Notes: generated by a model from the letters alone, not told the origin. A stretch of DNA of 40,221 nt from Pseudomonadota bacterium (GCA_027618995.1 JAQCGO010000020.1:1-40221), one strand, 5' to 3'; counted from the stretch's first letter, positions 8,026-16,951 are shown. A program made the numbers and translations.

Positions 8026-8958
8026 TCAGGCATCGCGCGCTTTGTCCCCGTAATCACGCTTCTGGAAATCAGGCAGGTATTTATAACGTTTGTATTGCCA
8101 TTGGTACTGCTCGGGGCAGTCCATGACGCAGCGCTCGACGGACCTGTTCAGTCCGGCCAGGGCAATGGCAGATTCCGGGCTATACAAATCGTCTTCTGCC
8201 GGTTGAATTCTGAGCTCATACTTTCCGTCGGGCAGGCGCTTGCAGTAACAACAAACCGCTGTTGCGCCGGTACGTTGAACGAGGTTGGTTACCAGGTTCA
8301 TTGTCAGCGTCATCTCGCCAAAAAACGGCGCGAATTCGCCAAGAGATTTGGGTGGCACCTGGTCCGGCAAAACGATGACCATCTCGCCGGCTTTCAAAGT
8401 CTTTAATAGCGCACGAACGCCGGACATGCCGGTCGGCACCATCGTCATGCCTGTTCGTTCGCGACCCTTCAGGACGAAGTTGTCGAAAACTGCAGATTTC
8501 GGATTCTTATACATGGCGGTTACTGAATAATCTTTCGTAAGCACCATGTTCACCAGTTCCCAGTTGCCCAGGTGCGGCAGGATGATCACGGTGCCTTTGC
8601 CGTGTGCAACCGCCGCTTCTAACAGGTCCATACCAACCACGCGGGTGACTCGTGCGCGAAGTCGTTCGGGTCGCCACAGTACCGTGCGGCCGATTTGCAT
8701 GATGTTGAAACACAATTCATGTAGGCTTCGGCGGGCGAGGTCGTCGCGCTCAATTTCTGACAGGCCCGGCATGCTGATCGCGAGATTACCTTCGGTCACT
8801 TTGCGTAGCCTGCCGTTCGCCTGCCACAGGAACCAGGCGGAGCTGCGTGCGAGGATATTGATGACTGCCTGCGGCAATACGGCCAAAACGTAGAGCAGGG
8901 GAATGCCCAACAATCCTTTTAGAATTCCGCTAGGCCGAGCCTTCTGTTTCCTTTGCAT
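8026..8958 (-). CDS. Lipid A biosynthesis-type lysophospholipid acyltransferase (LpxL/HtrB family)
   Basis: The 310-residue membrane-associated enzyme matches the size of LpxL/LpxM acyltransferases, which add secondary acyl chains to lipid A at the inner membrane. An N-terminal hydrophobic anchor (about residues 13-32) is followed by the catalytic HLGNWE box, His129 to Glu134 in the H-x4-D/E pattern. Further family blocks include PKSAVFDNFV, VPTGMSGVRALLKTL and VIVLPDQVPP. The gene is intact, although several neighbours are broken. It could also act on other lipid acceptors, as paralogues in this family do. It shares its strand with the crotonase gene upstream (27-bp gap), but a functional link is not obvious. 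Confidence 0.88.
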   Translation of the reverse strand: MQRKQKARPSGILKGLLGIPLLYVLAVLPQAVINILARSSAWFLWQANGRLRKVTEGNLAISMPGLSEIERDDLARRSLHELCFNIMQIGRTVLWRPERLRARVTRVVGMDLLEAAVAHGKGTVIILPHLGNWELVNMVLTKDYSVTAMYKNPKSAVFDNFVLKGRERTGMTMVPTGMSGVRALLKTLKAGEMVIVLPDQVPPKSLGEFAPFFGEMTLTMNLVTNLVQRTGATAVCCYCKRLPDGKYELRIQPAEDDLYSPESAIALAGLNRSVERCVMDCPEQYQWQYKRYKYLPDFQKRDYGDKARDA

Positions 8959-8984
8959 TCGAAAGCCTCGCGCTCGACTTGGAT

Positions 8985-9725
8985 TCAGCGCGGCCGTGCG
9001 CCACGCAAGCCTAGCAGCACGGCGTCCAGCAGGTCCAGCCAGACACCAAGGCGGATTCTCCGAATGAGCCCGGCACGTATTCTGCGCTTGGAGGCTGCGT
9101 GTGCTCGCAGGTCGAGGTCCCTGAATTGCCTCGCGCAGTTCTCGGCGTGATCCATAAGGTCAATGGGATCAACCACATCGTCGAAGAAGCCGGCACGTAA
9201 CGCAGCATCGACATCGAAGTGTTCGGACAAGGTTACCGCGCGCTGGAAACACGCCGGATTAAGTCGATGCTGCAACATGGCCGCGGCGATGCGCGGCATC
9301 GTCAGGCCGATCGCCACTTCGTTCGCCGCAATCTTGAAATCGCCGCGACTGCCGATGACGTAGTCTGCGGCCAGCATCAAAAAGACACCCATCGCGAAAG
9401 AGTGGCCATTGCAGGCGACGATGACCGGGTAGGGATAGGCCAATACACGTGCAGGCAGCGCGTAGCCCAAGCGCAGCATGCGCAACGCATCGCCGCCGCC
9501 ACGCTTCATTACGTGCAGGTCGAAGCCCGCCGAAAATACCGACTCCCGACCGGTGAGAATTACAATCGCTCGATCCGATTTGGCTCGGTCAAACGCTGCA
9601 TAGATCTCACCCAGAACGTCCGGTGCCAGCGCGTTGCGCTTGCCGTCGTCAATGCAAATAGTCGCTACCTGGTCCTGCAAACTGTACTGGACGGAGTTGT
9701 TTGTCGTTAACACGAGTCTGGACAT
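8985..9725 (-). CDS. Enoyl-CoA hydratase/isomerase (crotonase) family protein
   Basis: The 246-residue protein has the crotonase fold signature. The first oxyanion-hole segment is ESVFSAGFDL (about residues 60-69) and the second is CNGHSFAMGVFLMLAADY (about 104-121), where the amide that polarises the CoA thioester sits. Classical hydratases have Glu at two later positions; here the second segment reads ANEVAIGLTMPR, so Glu is present near one site, but the reaction cannot be assigned. Candidate roles are beta-oxidation hydratase, isomerase or a CoA-ester hydrolase. It begins at ATG 9725, diverges from the broken CMD-like gene, and leads into the acyltransferase gene. Confidence 0.87.
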   Translation of the reverse strand: MSRLVLTTNNSVQYSLQDQVATICIDDGKRNALAPDVLGEIYAAFDRAKSDRAIVILTGRESVFSAGFDLHVMKRGGGDALRMLRLGYALPARVLAYPYPVIVACNGHSFAMGVFLMLAADYVIGSRGDFKIAANEVAIGLTMPRIAAAMLQHRLNPACFQRAVTLSEHFDVDAALRAGFFDDVVDPIDLMDHAENCARQFRDLDLRAHAASKRRIRAGLIRRIRLGVWLDLLDAVLLGLRGARPR

Positions 9726-9808
9726 CCCCGAACCTTGTCACGACCCGGTCGTCTCCCGCAAGCCTTAATGTGATTGACTATTGAAGTTCGATTGAGCCCA
9801 ATAACCGC

Positions 9809-10336
9809 ATGGCTGATCTGACTGACCTGGCACCACTCGACCCTTCGCTATGGGATGACGGCGTGCGATCCGTCATCGCCGATATGCAGGGACGGCCGCT
9901 GAATATTCATCGGCAGATCGCGCATCACCCGGAGTTGCTCAAGGCCTGGTGGTCGTTTCGCAATCACTGCGTACATGACTGCAGCCTGTCGGCTCGCCAC
10001 AGGGAGCTGGTCGTGTTGCGTACTGCGCACCATGTGCAGTCCGAGTAAGAATGGCTTTCGCACGTTGATCGTGGCCTGCAGGCCGGGCTGTCACAAATCG
10101 AGATTGAGCGCGTTCGCGAAACCCCGCCGGCGCCGGACTGGTCTGCCGCGGACGGGCTCGTGCTGCGCATGGTGGATGAGTGCATGCAGTCTCACGAAAT
10201 CAGCGCGGACACGTTGCTGGCGGTGCAGCCCCTGTTTTCCGCGGCCGAGGTTCTCGACCTGATGGCGATCAACAGCACTTACCTGTTCCTCGCCTGCGTT
10301 GCCAAGACCTGGAACGTGGAACTTGATCTGAAATAG
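9809..10336 (+). pseudogene. Carboxymuconolactone decarboxylase-like gene with an in-frame ochre codon
   Basis: From ATG 9809 the frame encodes an AhpD/CMD-type protein (PLNIHRQIAHHPELLKAWWSF, LSARHRELVVLRTAHHVQSE), hits TAA at 10046-10048, and continues in the same frame for 95 more codons to TAG 10334-10336. The continuation is plainly the second half of the same fold (EWLSHVDRGLQAGLSQIEIE, AEVLDLMAINSTYLFLACVA). Relatives have an aromatic residue, usually Tyr, at the stop, so a TAT/TAC to TAA change is likely. The full product would be about 175 residues. This family includes peroxidase-like and ring-cleavage enzymes; no catalytic Cys pair is visible. It is probably a recent pseudogene. 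Confidence 0.7.
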
Positions 10337-10341
10337 ATATC

Positions 10342-10846
10342 GTGTCGAGTATCCGATATCACTACATGGATAATCTGCGAGCACTCGCGATGCTGTCGGG
10401 CGTGTTTTTCCATGCTGCCATTGCCTACAGCCAGATCTTCCATGAAGTGTGGATAACGGCGGACAGTTCGAGTTCTGTCACACTCGACGTCGTCGCCTGG
10501 TTTACGCATCTGTTCCGCATGCCGCTGTTTTTCCTGATAGCGGGATTCTTCAGCTGCTATCTTATTTATCTCGCTGCATATAACGTTGGTCTGCCTGATC
10601 GCGGGAAAGGCACTGCTCGACAGCGCCAGCAAGTCGCTGCGATACATCGCCGATTCGTCCTACTGGATCTACATTATTCATTTGCTGGTTCTTTGGGGCA
10701 TCCAGTTTCTGTTACTCGATACCCGCTGGAACCTATGGATCGAATTCGCGATAGCGTCGTTTGGCACGATCGCGACAGGCCTGCTTAGCTACATTTTGCT
10801 GGTGCACAAAACGCCGATCGGCTGGATGTTGAACGGCAAACGATAG
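10342..10846 (+). pseudogene. Acyltransferase-3 family gene with a large internal deletion and frameshift
   Basis: A GTG start at 10342 opens a typical acyltransferase-3 N-terminus (YHYMDNLRALAMLSGVFFHA, then LFRMPLFFLIAGFF). At about 10550-10575 the reading shifts from frame 1 to frame 2, where the C-terminal end of the same family follows (LVCLIAGKALLDSASKSLRY, then IADSSYWIYIIHLLVLW) up to TAG 10844-10846. Intact relatives are about 370 residues; only about 75 and 90 residues remain, so around 200 central residues are missing. These integral membrane enzymes O-acylate glycans. With the ochre-containing gene 5 bp upstream, this forms a dead two-gene operon. Confidence 0.72.
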
Positions 10847-10868
10847 GCCGGCAATGACCGGCGCTGTC

Positions 10869-11744
10869 TCAATGCGTTGGCTTGCGGAACTTTAACGTCA
10901 TGCGATCGGATTCACCGATTTGCCGGTACGTTTCCTTGTTCGCGTCATCAATATCCAGCCCCGGCGGCAACGACCAGACGCCACTGGGATGATCGTGCGT
11001 ATCCTTTGGGTTGTAGTTGTGCTCGGAACGAGCCACGAATTCGAAGCCTGCCGCAGCGGCGAGGGCCATGACCCGCTCCTCCGAAACGTAGCCGTTTGCA
11101 GCAGCCGGATCCTCGGTCGCAGCGTCAGGCCAGCGATGCGCTACGAGGCCGAGCACGCCACCCGGTTTCAGCGCCTGGAACATTTCTGTGAATCGTGCGA
11201 CGGCACCGGCTTCGCCGCCGGCCGCCGGCTCCAGCCAGTTATGCACATTACGAAACGTGAGTACCAGGTCGGCTGACTCCGGTGGCGCGATTGGTTCGCC
11301 GCTCGGGTTCGATATCGTAGTCACGGTCACCTGGCCATAGACGTCCGGCAACTCTCCCAGTTTTTGCAGAAATTCGCCCAGGCTGCCGCGCTCGTAGTCA
11401 CCGGCATTCATGTCATAATGCGGCGCATACAGTTTCCCGCTGTCACGTAATGCCGGCGCCAGTATCTCGGTGTACCAGCCACCGCCCGGCGAAAATTCAA
11501 CCACCGTGGCATCGCTTCGAAAGCCGAAGAAGGCGAGCGTTTCCTTTGGTAGCCGGTACTGATCGCGCGCACGGTTCTCGTCGCTGCGATGCTCGCCGTC
11601 GATAGCTGCATCGAGCGCAGCGCTGGTTCGCGCGTCCAAAGCGTCGTTGTCCGCACAGCTGCTTATTGGCGTAAGCATGGCCACAAAAAGAACGACAAAA
11701 AGCGCGCCAGTCGGGTTCAGGAAATTACGTTCTGCTGAATTCAT
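10869..11744 (-). CDS. Exported class I SAM-dependent methyltransferase-like protein
   Basis: The 291-residue product begins with a signal peptide or anchor (about residues 12-28) ending at ISSC, a possible but imperfect lipobox. The mature part is a Rossmann methyltransferase fold: VVEFSPGGGWYTEIL is the SAM-binding glycine loop, DLVLTFRNVHNWL is motif II, and LKPGGVLGLVAHR is post-motif II. It resembles the COG4798 predicted methyltransferases, which often carry export signals. Export is odd, because SAM is cytoplasmic; either the protein stays anchored facing inside, or the fold has another role. The start at ATG 11744 has GAGG at good spacing. It is monocistronic, 22 bp beyond the broken acyltransferase gene. 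Confidence 0.8.
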   Translation of the reverse strand: MNSAERNFLNPTGALFVVLFVAMLTPISSCADNDALDARTSAALDAAIDGEHRSDENRARDQYRLPKETLAFFGFRSDATVVEFSPGGGWYTEILAPALRDSGKLYAPHYDMNAGDYERGSLGEFLQKLGELPDVYGQVTVTTISNPSGEPIAPPESADLVLTFRNVHNWLEPAAGGEAGAVARFTEMFQALKPGGVLGLVAHRWPDAATEDPAAANGYVSEERVMALAAAAGFEFVARSEHNYNPKDTHDHPSGVWSLPPGLDIDDANKETYRQIGESDRMTLKFRKPTH

Positions 11745-11771
11745 AGGTCCTCACCTGTAAATAGTTCATCT

Positions 11772-13067
11772 TTACTCCGCAATCGTAACCGGCGAGCGCA
11801 TGATAATTTCGCGGTGCGGATACGGAATTGTAATGCCATGTTCCTTGAATGTGTCCCAAAGCGCGAGCAACACCTGGCCCCGAATATTGGTCAGGCCGTT
11901 CTGCGGGTCATCGATCCAGAAGCGCAGCAGGAAATTAATGGACGAATCACCAAACTCGGTGATCCAGCACACGGGCGCCCGTTGGCCCCCGTCAACGCGG
12001 TCAACGCTGGCCGCCGCCGCAATGGCGAGCCGCGTGACTTCGTGGGGATCCGAGTTGTAGGACACGCCAAACGGCACATCGAGCCGCACGAATTTGTCCG
12101 AGAATGACCAGTTGACGACCTGCGTTGTAATGAAGTCTTCGTTCGGTATCAGGTACTCGCGTCCGTCACGCGTTACGACCGACACAAAACGTGCGCGTAA
12201 TTCGCGAATCCAGCCGAATGTTTCCCCAACGGTGATCGTGTCGCCTGGTTTGATGGACTCATCGAGCAATATGATGATGCCGGAAATGAAATTCGAAACG
12301 ACTTTCTGTAGACCGAAGCCGATGCCGACGCCGACAGCGCCCGACAAGACGGTCAGTGCGGTGAGGTCGATGTTGAGGCTCTGCATCGCGATCATCGCGG
12401 CAAAGATGAAAAACGCGAACCGCAGCACCTTGCCGAACAGTACACGCAGGGACGGCGTCAGTTCCTCGATGTTCTGTATACGCCGATCGAAAAAATTGCC
12501 GGCTGTGAAGGCCACCCACATCAGGATGCCGATAAACAGGATAGATTGCAGGATCAGGAGCGCCGATAGCCGCGTGTCACCGACGTTGAAACCGATGGCG
12601 TCGAGCGTCGTCGCGATATTATCGGTGACTCCCAGCATCGCTGCAGCGACGAAGGTCCAGACGATAATGGCGAACATTCTGCCGATAAAGCGGCTGCGTA
12701 TCGCGTGTGACACGAGGTAAATCAGCAGCCACGCACCGGACAGCAGCATCACCGAATACAGGAGGTAATTGTTCGGCGGCCAGGCTAACGCCGTGGTCAA
12801 AAGGTAGGCGCCGATCAACAGGATCAGGTAGAAAAACCACTCGAGGCGATGCAGGAAGGCAGCCAATACGCGAAGCAGGCCGCGCATTCCGGAAATCTCG
12901 CGCACACGCTGCTCGAGCCTCGGCTCGACGCGTGTCGAGAGAAACCAGGCAGGGACGAACAGCACGACCACCAGGGCCAGCTGGAACAGGATCTCCGGGC
13001 GACTCAGGTAGTCGACCGCCAGGTCCGTGTAGGCTGATACTTGTGCCACAATCTGGTCCAAATTCAC
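11772..13067 (-). CDS. MscS-family mechanosensitive ion channel
   Basis: The 431-residue inner-membrane protein has five to six predicted helices before the conserved pore helix. The pore-lining segment LTALTVLSGAVGVGIGFGLQ is followed by KVVSNFISGIIILLDESIKPGDTI, the strongly conserved start of the MscS beta domain. The C-terminal vestibule domain follows (DVPFGVSYNSDPHEVTRLA). Such channels open under membrane tension to release solutes during osmotic downshock. The start is not settled: GTG 13067 touches AAGGA directly, while TTG at 13061 is 4 nt from the AAGGAG ribosome site. Both give the same protein apart from two residues. Confidence 0.92.
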   Translation of the reverse strand: MNLDQIVAQVSAYTDLAVDYLSRPEILFQLALVVVLFVPAWFLSTRVEPRLEQRVREISGMRGLLRVLAAFLHRLEWFFYLILLIGAYLLTTALAWPPNNYLLYSVMLLSGAWLLIYLVSHAIRSRFIGRMFAIIVWTFVAAAMLGVTDNIATTLDAIGFNVGDTRLSALLILQSILFIGILMWVAFTAGNFFDRRIQNIEELTPSLRVLFGKVLRFAFFIFAAMIAMQSLNIDLTALTVLSGAVGVGIGFGLQKVVSNFISGIIILLDESIKPGDTITVGETFGWIRELRARFVSVVTRDGREYLIPNEDFITTQVVNWSFSDKFVRLDVPFGVSYNSDPHEVTRLAIAAAASVDRVDGGQRAPVCWITEFGDSSINFLLRFWIDDPQNGLTNIRGQVLLALWDTFKEHGITIPYPHREIIMRSPVTIAE

Positions 13068-13187
13068 TCCTTGACAGGCTGCAAACTATACCACCGCGCT
13101 ATGTTCTGCACCGGTGGATAGAGGATTCTTCAGGATTAAGTGTAATACTCCAACCCTCAGGCTGGCACACCTAAAGGTGGACGTGAA

Positions 13188-13790
13188 TTGGAAAAGGGCA
13201 ATTTGGAAGTTGCATCGTATTTTCTGCAAAGGTTTGTACGTAACCCGATACACATTGCCTCCGTGTGGCCCAGTTCCAGGTTTCTCACCGCGCAGATGTT
13301 TGATGGCCTGAGGCTTGGCCATGGCGATGTAGTGGTCGAATACGGTCCTGGTACCGGCTCGTTTACCCTGGAAGTGCAGCGACTAGTCGATAGCGGTGTC
13401 GACATCCGCTACCTCGGCGTGGAAAAAGATCCCGGTATGTACCAGTTCCTGCAGCGCCGCTTCCCGCAACTGGAGTTCGTGCTGGCAGATGCCGTCGACG
13501 TGCTGAAATTGTGCCTTGCGCGCGACCTTCCACCAGCGGCTGCCGTGATTTCCGGGTTGCCGTTGATCTTCTTCGACAGCAAAACACTGCACAAGCTCTT
13601 CGCTGCGACACGCGCCTGCCTGCGCCCGGACGGTGTGTTCCGCACATTCAGCTATGTACATTCTTACCCCAGCCGCAGTGCGGGCGAACTGCGCGGGCTG
13701 ATCAAGCAATACTTCGAGGAATACGAGTCTAGCCGACCCGTGGTCAGGAACATGCCGCCGGCATTCACGCTGACCGGCCGCCGCCTCTGA
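13188..13790 (+). CDS. PmtA-like SAM-dependent phospholipid/rRNA-type methyltransferase
   Basis: The 200-residue protein starts at TTG 13188; AAAGGTGG lies 8 bases upstream and the whole N-terminal motif follows, so a rare TTG start is preferred. Residues 12-36 (FLQRFVRNPIHIASVWPSSR) are the typical opening of bacterial phosphatidylethanolamine N-methyltransferases of the PmtA group and their KsgA-like relatives. The SAM loop is EYGPGTGSFT at 51-60, and SGLPLIFFD at 122-130 occupies the substrate motif position. It likely methylates a lipid headgroup or a small amphiphile in the cytoplasm. It sits 12 bp before the amidohydrolase gene on the same strand and may be cotranscribed. Confidence 0.8.
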   Translation: MEKGNLEVASYFLQRFVRNPIHIASVWPSSRFLTAQMFDGLRLGHGDVVVEYGPGTGSFTLEVQRLVDSGVDIRYLGVEKDPGMYQFLQRRFPQLEFVLADAVDVLKLCLARDLPPAAAVISGLPLIFFDSKTLHKLFAATRACLRPDGVFRTFSYVHSYPSRSAGELRGLIKQYFEEYESSRPVVRNMPPAFTLTGRRL

Positions 13791-13802
13791 TCCGAGCCAA
13801 CT

Positions 13803-15359
13803 ATGTCGCGTCTCCTGTTGCTGATCGTCGTATCGCTGCTTGCATCCTGTACGCAAGGGGAAGCACCATCCTGTGCCGGTGATGTGCCTGGCTTGCTGAT
13901 ATCCAACGTCCTGATCCTGGACGGCTCCGGTACGCCGGCCGAAGCTGGCAGCGTACGTGTGGCGGAGGGAAGGATCGCAGGCGTTGGCGATGCGACTGCC
14001 TGCGAGGGCGATGTGATTGTCGACGGTGGCGGGCAGGTACTGGCACCCGGCTTCATCGACACGCACAGTCACGTCGACGGGGAGATTCTCGAGTACCCCG
14101 ATGCGCTGCCCGTGCTAAGCCAGGGCATTACCACGGTCGTTGTTGGCCAGGATGGTGAGTCGCCCTATCCGCTGGCCGATTTCTATGAAAGATTTGCGGC
14201 GGCGCCCGCCACCGTGAACATTGCGTCTTATGCAGGCCACAGCACCTTGCGCAGCCTCGTCATGCGGGACGACTTCCGCCGCGCCGCGACCGCTACAGAA
14301 ATTGAGGCAATGAAAAAGCTGCTCGGGCAAGAACTCGTAAGCGGTGCGCTCGGCCTTGGCACCGGTCTCGAGTACGAGCCAGGCATTCATTCCGAAACCG
14401 ACGAGGTGCTCGCCCTGGCACACGTGGCAGCGGCCGCCGGCGGGCGTTACATCAGCCACGTGCGTAGTGAAGATCGCTGGTTCGAAGAAGCGATTGACGA
14501 AATCATCCTTATCGGCCGCGAGACCGGCATGCCGGTGCAGGTTTCACATATCAAGCTTGCGATGAAGCACCTCTGGGGCAGCGCGCCGCAACTTATCGCC
14601 AAACTTGATGCAGCGCGTGACGAGGGCATCAACATCACGGCGGATATCTACCCTTACGAATACTGGCAGTCGACCATCATGGTGTTGCTGCCCGATCGCG
14701 ATCCGACCAATCGCGCGGTCATTGCCGAAGCGCTGGAGCAGATCGCGCCACCGGAGGGCATCTGGATGACGCAGTTCGAGCCAGATCCCGACTATGTTGG
14801 CAGGTCGCTGACCGAGATAGCGGCGTTGCGCGAAGTCGATGCCATCACCGCATTCACGCAAATCGCTGAGGAAGCGCTTGCCTGGGAACAGGAACATGGT
14901 GGGAGTGCCGAGGCCATTATTGGCACGAGTATGGTCGAGGCTGATATCGATGCATTATTCGCCTGGCCCTGGGCGAATCTCTGCACCGACGGTGGCATCG
15001 TGGATTTGCACCCGCGCGGCCGCGGTAGCTACCCGCGCGTGCTGGGCCGTTACGTTCGAGAGAAGAACGTGGTTCCGCTCGAGGAAGCCGTTCGGAAATT
15101 CACGAGCCTCGCAGCGGCCAACGTGGGCATTAGCGACCGCGGCCTGATCCGGGAAGGTATGGTCGCAGACCTCGTATTGTTCGACCCGGTAACTGTCACG
15201 GATCATGCGACGCCGCGGCAGCCAGAGCTGCTCTCCACCGGTATTACGACCGTCTGGGTTGGGGGCGAGGTGGTTTACACGGAGGGTGTTGTGACGGAGG
15301 CGCGGCCGGGCCGTGTTATTCGGCGCGAGGCAAGAGTTGCGCCATCCCGGGACCAATAA
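13803..15359 (+). CDS. N-acyl-D-amino-acid deacylase-type amidohydrolase, lipoprotein
   Basis: The 518-residue protein has a lipoprotein signal (LLASC, Cys16), so it is probably tethered in the periplasm or outer membrane. The metal-dependent amidohydrolase fold is clear: APGFIDTHSHVDG with ligands His88 and His90, GLEYEPGIHSETDEV, ISHVRSED and VQVSHIKLAMK supplying further ligands, and the C-terminal FTSLAAANVGISDRGLIREG, followed by ADLVLFDP typical of D-aminoacylases and dihydroorotase-like enzymes. It should release D-amino acids or related amides from N-acyl compounds, for example from cell-wall debris. The substrate is inferred from family only. Its 3' end overlaps the convergent serine hydrolase by 44 bp. 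Confidence 0.85.
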   Translation: MSRLLLLIVVSLLASCTQGEAPSCAGDVPGLLISNVLILDGSGTPAEAGSVRVAEGRIAGVGDATACEGDVIVDGGGQVLAPGFIDTHSHVDGEILEYPDALPVLSQGITTVVVGQDGESPYPLADFYERFAAAPATVNIASYAGHSTLRSLVMRDDFRRAATATEIEAMKKLLGQELVSGALGLGTGLEYEPGIHSETDEVLALAHVAAAAGGRYISHVRSEDRWFEEAIDEIILIGRETGMPVQVSHIKLAMKHLWGSAPQLIAKLDAARDEGINITADIYPYEYWQSTIMVLLPDRDPTNRAVIAEALEQIAPPEGIWMTQFEPDPDYVGRSLTEIAALREVDAITAFTQIAEEALAWEQEHGGSAEAIIGTSMVEADIDALFAWPWANLCTDGGIVDLHPRGRGSYPRVLGRYVREKNVVPLEEAVRKFTSLAAANVGISDRGLIREGMVADLVLFDPVTVTDHATPRQPELLSTGITTVWVGGEVVYTEGVVTEARPGRVIRREARVAPSRDQ

Positions 15360-16440
15360 TCCCGGCGATACCGTCTACGATGATGGCGGACTTGGCCAGG
15401 TCAAGATTGCTTAACACGACGATCGTAATCCCGTTGGCCAAGTAGCGAGAAATAAGCAGGTTGAAACCGAGCCAGCCGCCGCTGTGGTGGTACCAGGGTG
15501 CGCCTTGCGATGCATCGATGTTCCAGCCGAATCCGTAGGGATACAGGCGGCCATCGTTCAGGCGCACCGCTGAATAGATCTCGTCCCAGCTTGCATCCCT
15601 CAGGATGGCGCGTTCGCGCAATGCGCGATCCCAGGCGTGGTAGTCGAGCAGGGACAGGTAAAGCGCACCGTCGGCCGTGTTGTTGGTCGGTGTGTACCAT
15701 TCCTCGTTTTTCAGTTCGTCATTAACAAGTTCGTAACCGGCCACGCGACCGGGAACGATGTCCGATTCGCTGACGACGACGGCGCTCGGCATACCGAGCG
15801 GCCTGAATAACCGGTCACGAAGCAAATCGCCGTAAAATTGCCCCGTTACTTTTTCGATAAGGAAGCCGAGCAAGGCGTAGCCCGTGTTGCTGTAGCTAAA
15901 GTCCGAGCCAGCGTCAAAGATGAGTGGCAAGGTGTAAAAAATACCCCGCAGTTCATCCGGTGCATAGTCGTGGCGGCTGTCATAGGGCGCAATGCCGTTC
16001 GTACCCATTACGTCGAAATAGTCGGGTATGCCGGACGTGTGCGTCAGCAAGTGGCGAATCGTAATGGGCTGCCAGCTCAGAGGCGCATCGGGAAAATAGG
16101 TCCGGATTGAGTTGTCCAAGCCAAGTTTGCCGTCTTCCACGAGCAGCATGATCGCCACGGCCGTAAACTGTTTGCCAACGGATGCGGAATGAAAAACGCT
16201 GGCCGGCGTCACCGGCGCCTCGTGCTCGACATTGGCGAATCCGTAACCTTTCATGAGCATGGGCTTGCCGGCGGTGAACACTGCTACGGCTACGCCTGGA
16301 ATCTTCTGCGTTTGCATTTCCGCTACGACGAGTTCATCGATCCGCTGCTGCAGCTCAGCAGCCATTGCGATCGGCCGGGAGACCATGCCGGTCCCAAGTA
16401 CCGCCAGCATCAAAGTAACAAGCCGGCTTGCGGAGGTCAT
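15316..16440 (-). CDS. Secreted serine hydrolase, beta-lactamase class C/PBP4-like
   Basis: The 374-residue protein has a cleavable signal peptide (about residues 1-28, ending AMAA). The serine beta-lactamase fold motifs are in order: SxxK at Ser87-Lys90 (SVGK), YSN at 183-185, and HHSGGWLGF in place of the KTG box. Proteins like this act as D-Ala peptidases, esterases or amidases in the periplasm. Its ATG at 16440 overlaps the stop of the truncated cyanophycinase-like frame (ATGA), and its ribosome site GGGGA lies inside that frame, so translation may now be coupled to the fragment. The neighbouring D-amino-acid amidohydrolase makes a role in D-amino-acid peptides possible. Confidence 0.86.
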   Translation of the reverse strand: MTSASRLVTLMLAVLGTGMVSRPIAMAAELQQRIDELVVAEMQTQKIPGVAVAVFTAGKPMLMKGYGFANVEHEAPVTPASVFHSASVGKQFTAVAIMLLVEDGKLGLDNSIRTYFPDAPLSWQPITIRHLLTHTSGIPDYFDVMGTNGIAPYDSRHDYAPDELRGIFYTLPLIFDAGSDFSYSNTGYALLGFLIEKVTGQFYGDLLRDRLFRPLGMPSAVVVSESDIVPGRVAGYELVNDELKNEEWYTPTNNTADGALYLSLLDYHAWDRALRERAILRDASWDEIYSAVRLNDGRLYPYGFGWNIDASQGAPWYHHSGGWLGFNLLISRYLANGITIVVLSNLDLAKSAIIVDGIAGIIGPGMAQLLPRAE

Positions 16441-16898
16441 GACAAGTCCCCGCCGGCGATAAACACTGCCTCGGCGTTGCGAATCCTTTCAATAACGAAA
16501 GCATCAAAAGCGGCTTGCCGGTTGGCGAACACAAGAGTCTCAACGGAGTCGCAGCTGCACAACTCCTTGATATAGTCGTTGTAGTAGTCATCGCCCGTTG
16601 CGCTCAGCACGACAAAATCACCCCCGCCGGAAAGCTGCCCCATGCGCACGAAGTTTTCATCGACATCGGTGCCGCCGCCCTGCATTACAATCAAGCCCTG
16701 TGTACGGGCCACTACATCACCTGAATCGCCGTTGATGAAATACTGGTAGCCCATCGACGTGCAAGCCTGGCCGGTCAGCAGGGCAACAAACGCTGCAACG
16801 AACCTTAAAATTGCATTGCACCTGGTACTTTTAGTAATTGCATTCACAGGCCGTAGCATAATGGCTGGATTCCGGTATTTGTAGGCGGTTTCAATCAT
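16437..16898 (-). pseudogene. Truncated secreted cyanophycinase-like (peptidase S51) gene
   Basis: This 153-residue frame starts at ATG 16898 (AGGGCAG upstream) and has a hydrophobic export segment (about residues 30-46). The domain start is cyanophycinase-like: GLIVMQGGGTDVDENFVR, DFVVLSATGDDYY, and AEAVFIAGGD, where relatives continue with Q-S-x-Y. Here it reads GGDLS and stops at TGA 16437-16439, exactly where the serine hydrolase begins. The nucleophile Ser segment and the rest of the roughly 250-residue domain are missing, so no peptidase activity is expected. Cyanophycinases release dipeptides from cyanophycin or act on related isopeptides. A deletion joining this gene to its neighbour is the likely origin. 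Confidence 0.6.
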
Positions 16899-16951
16899 CG
16901 ATATTCTGCCCTACCAGTATCTTCGAAAGAATAACAATTTGAGTACCCACT

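Noticed and set aside
3139-10048. Reassignment of TAG to an amino acid as the explanation for the interrupted genes
   Set aside because: TAG ends several normal genes in the window (oligopeptidase at 520, amt at 6644, POT transporter at 32191, methyltransferase at 28569), and the third interruption is TAA, not TAG. No pyrrolysine-type genes were seen.
12094-12720. 208-codon plus-strand frame within the MscS channel gene
   Set aside because: It is antisense to conserved MscS pore and beta-domain sequence; its Ser/Arg-rich product is typical of a shadow frame.
16437-16440. The ATGA overlap as proof of a native two-gene operon
   Set aside because: The upstream frame is cut in the middle of a domain, so the overlap is more likely a product of the deletion than a selected coupling, although it may work now.
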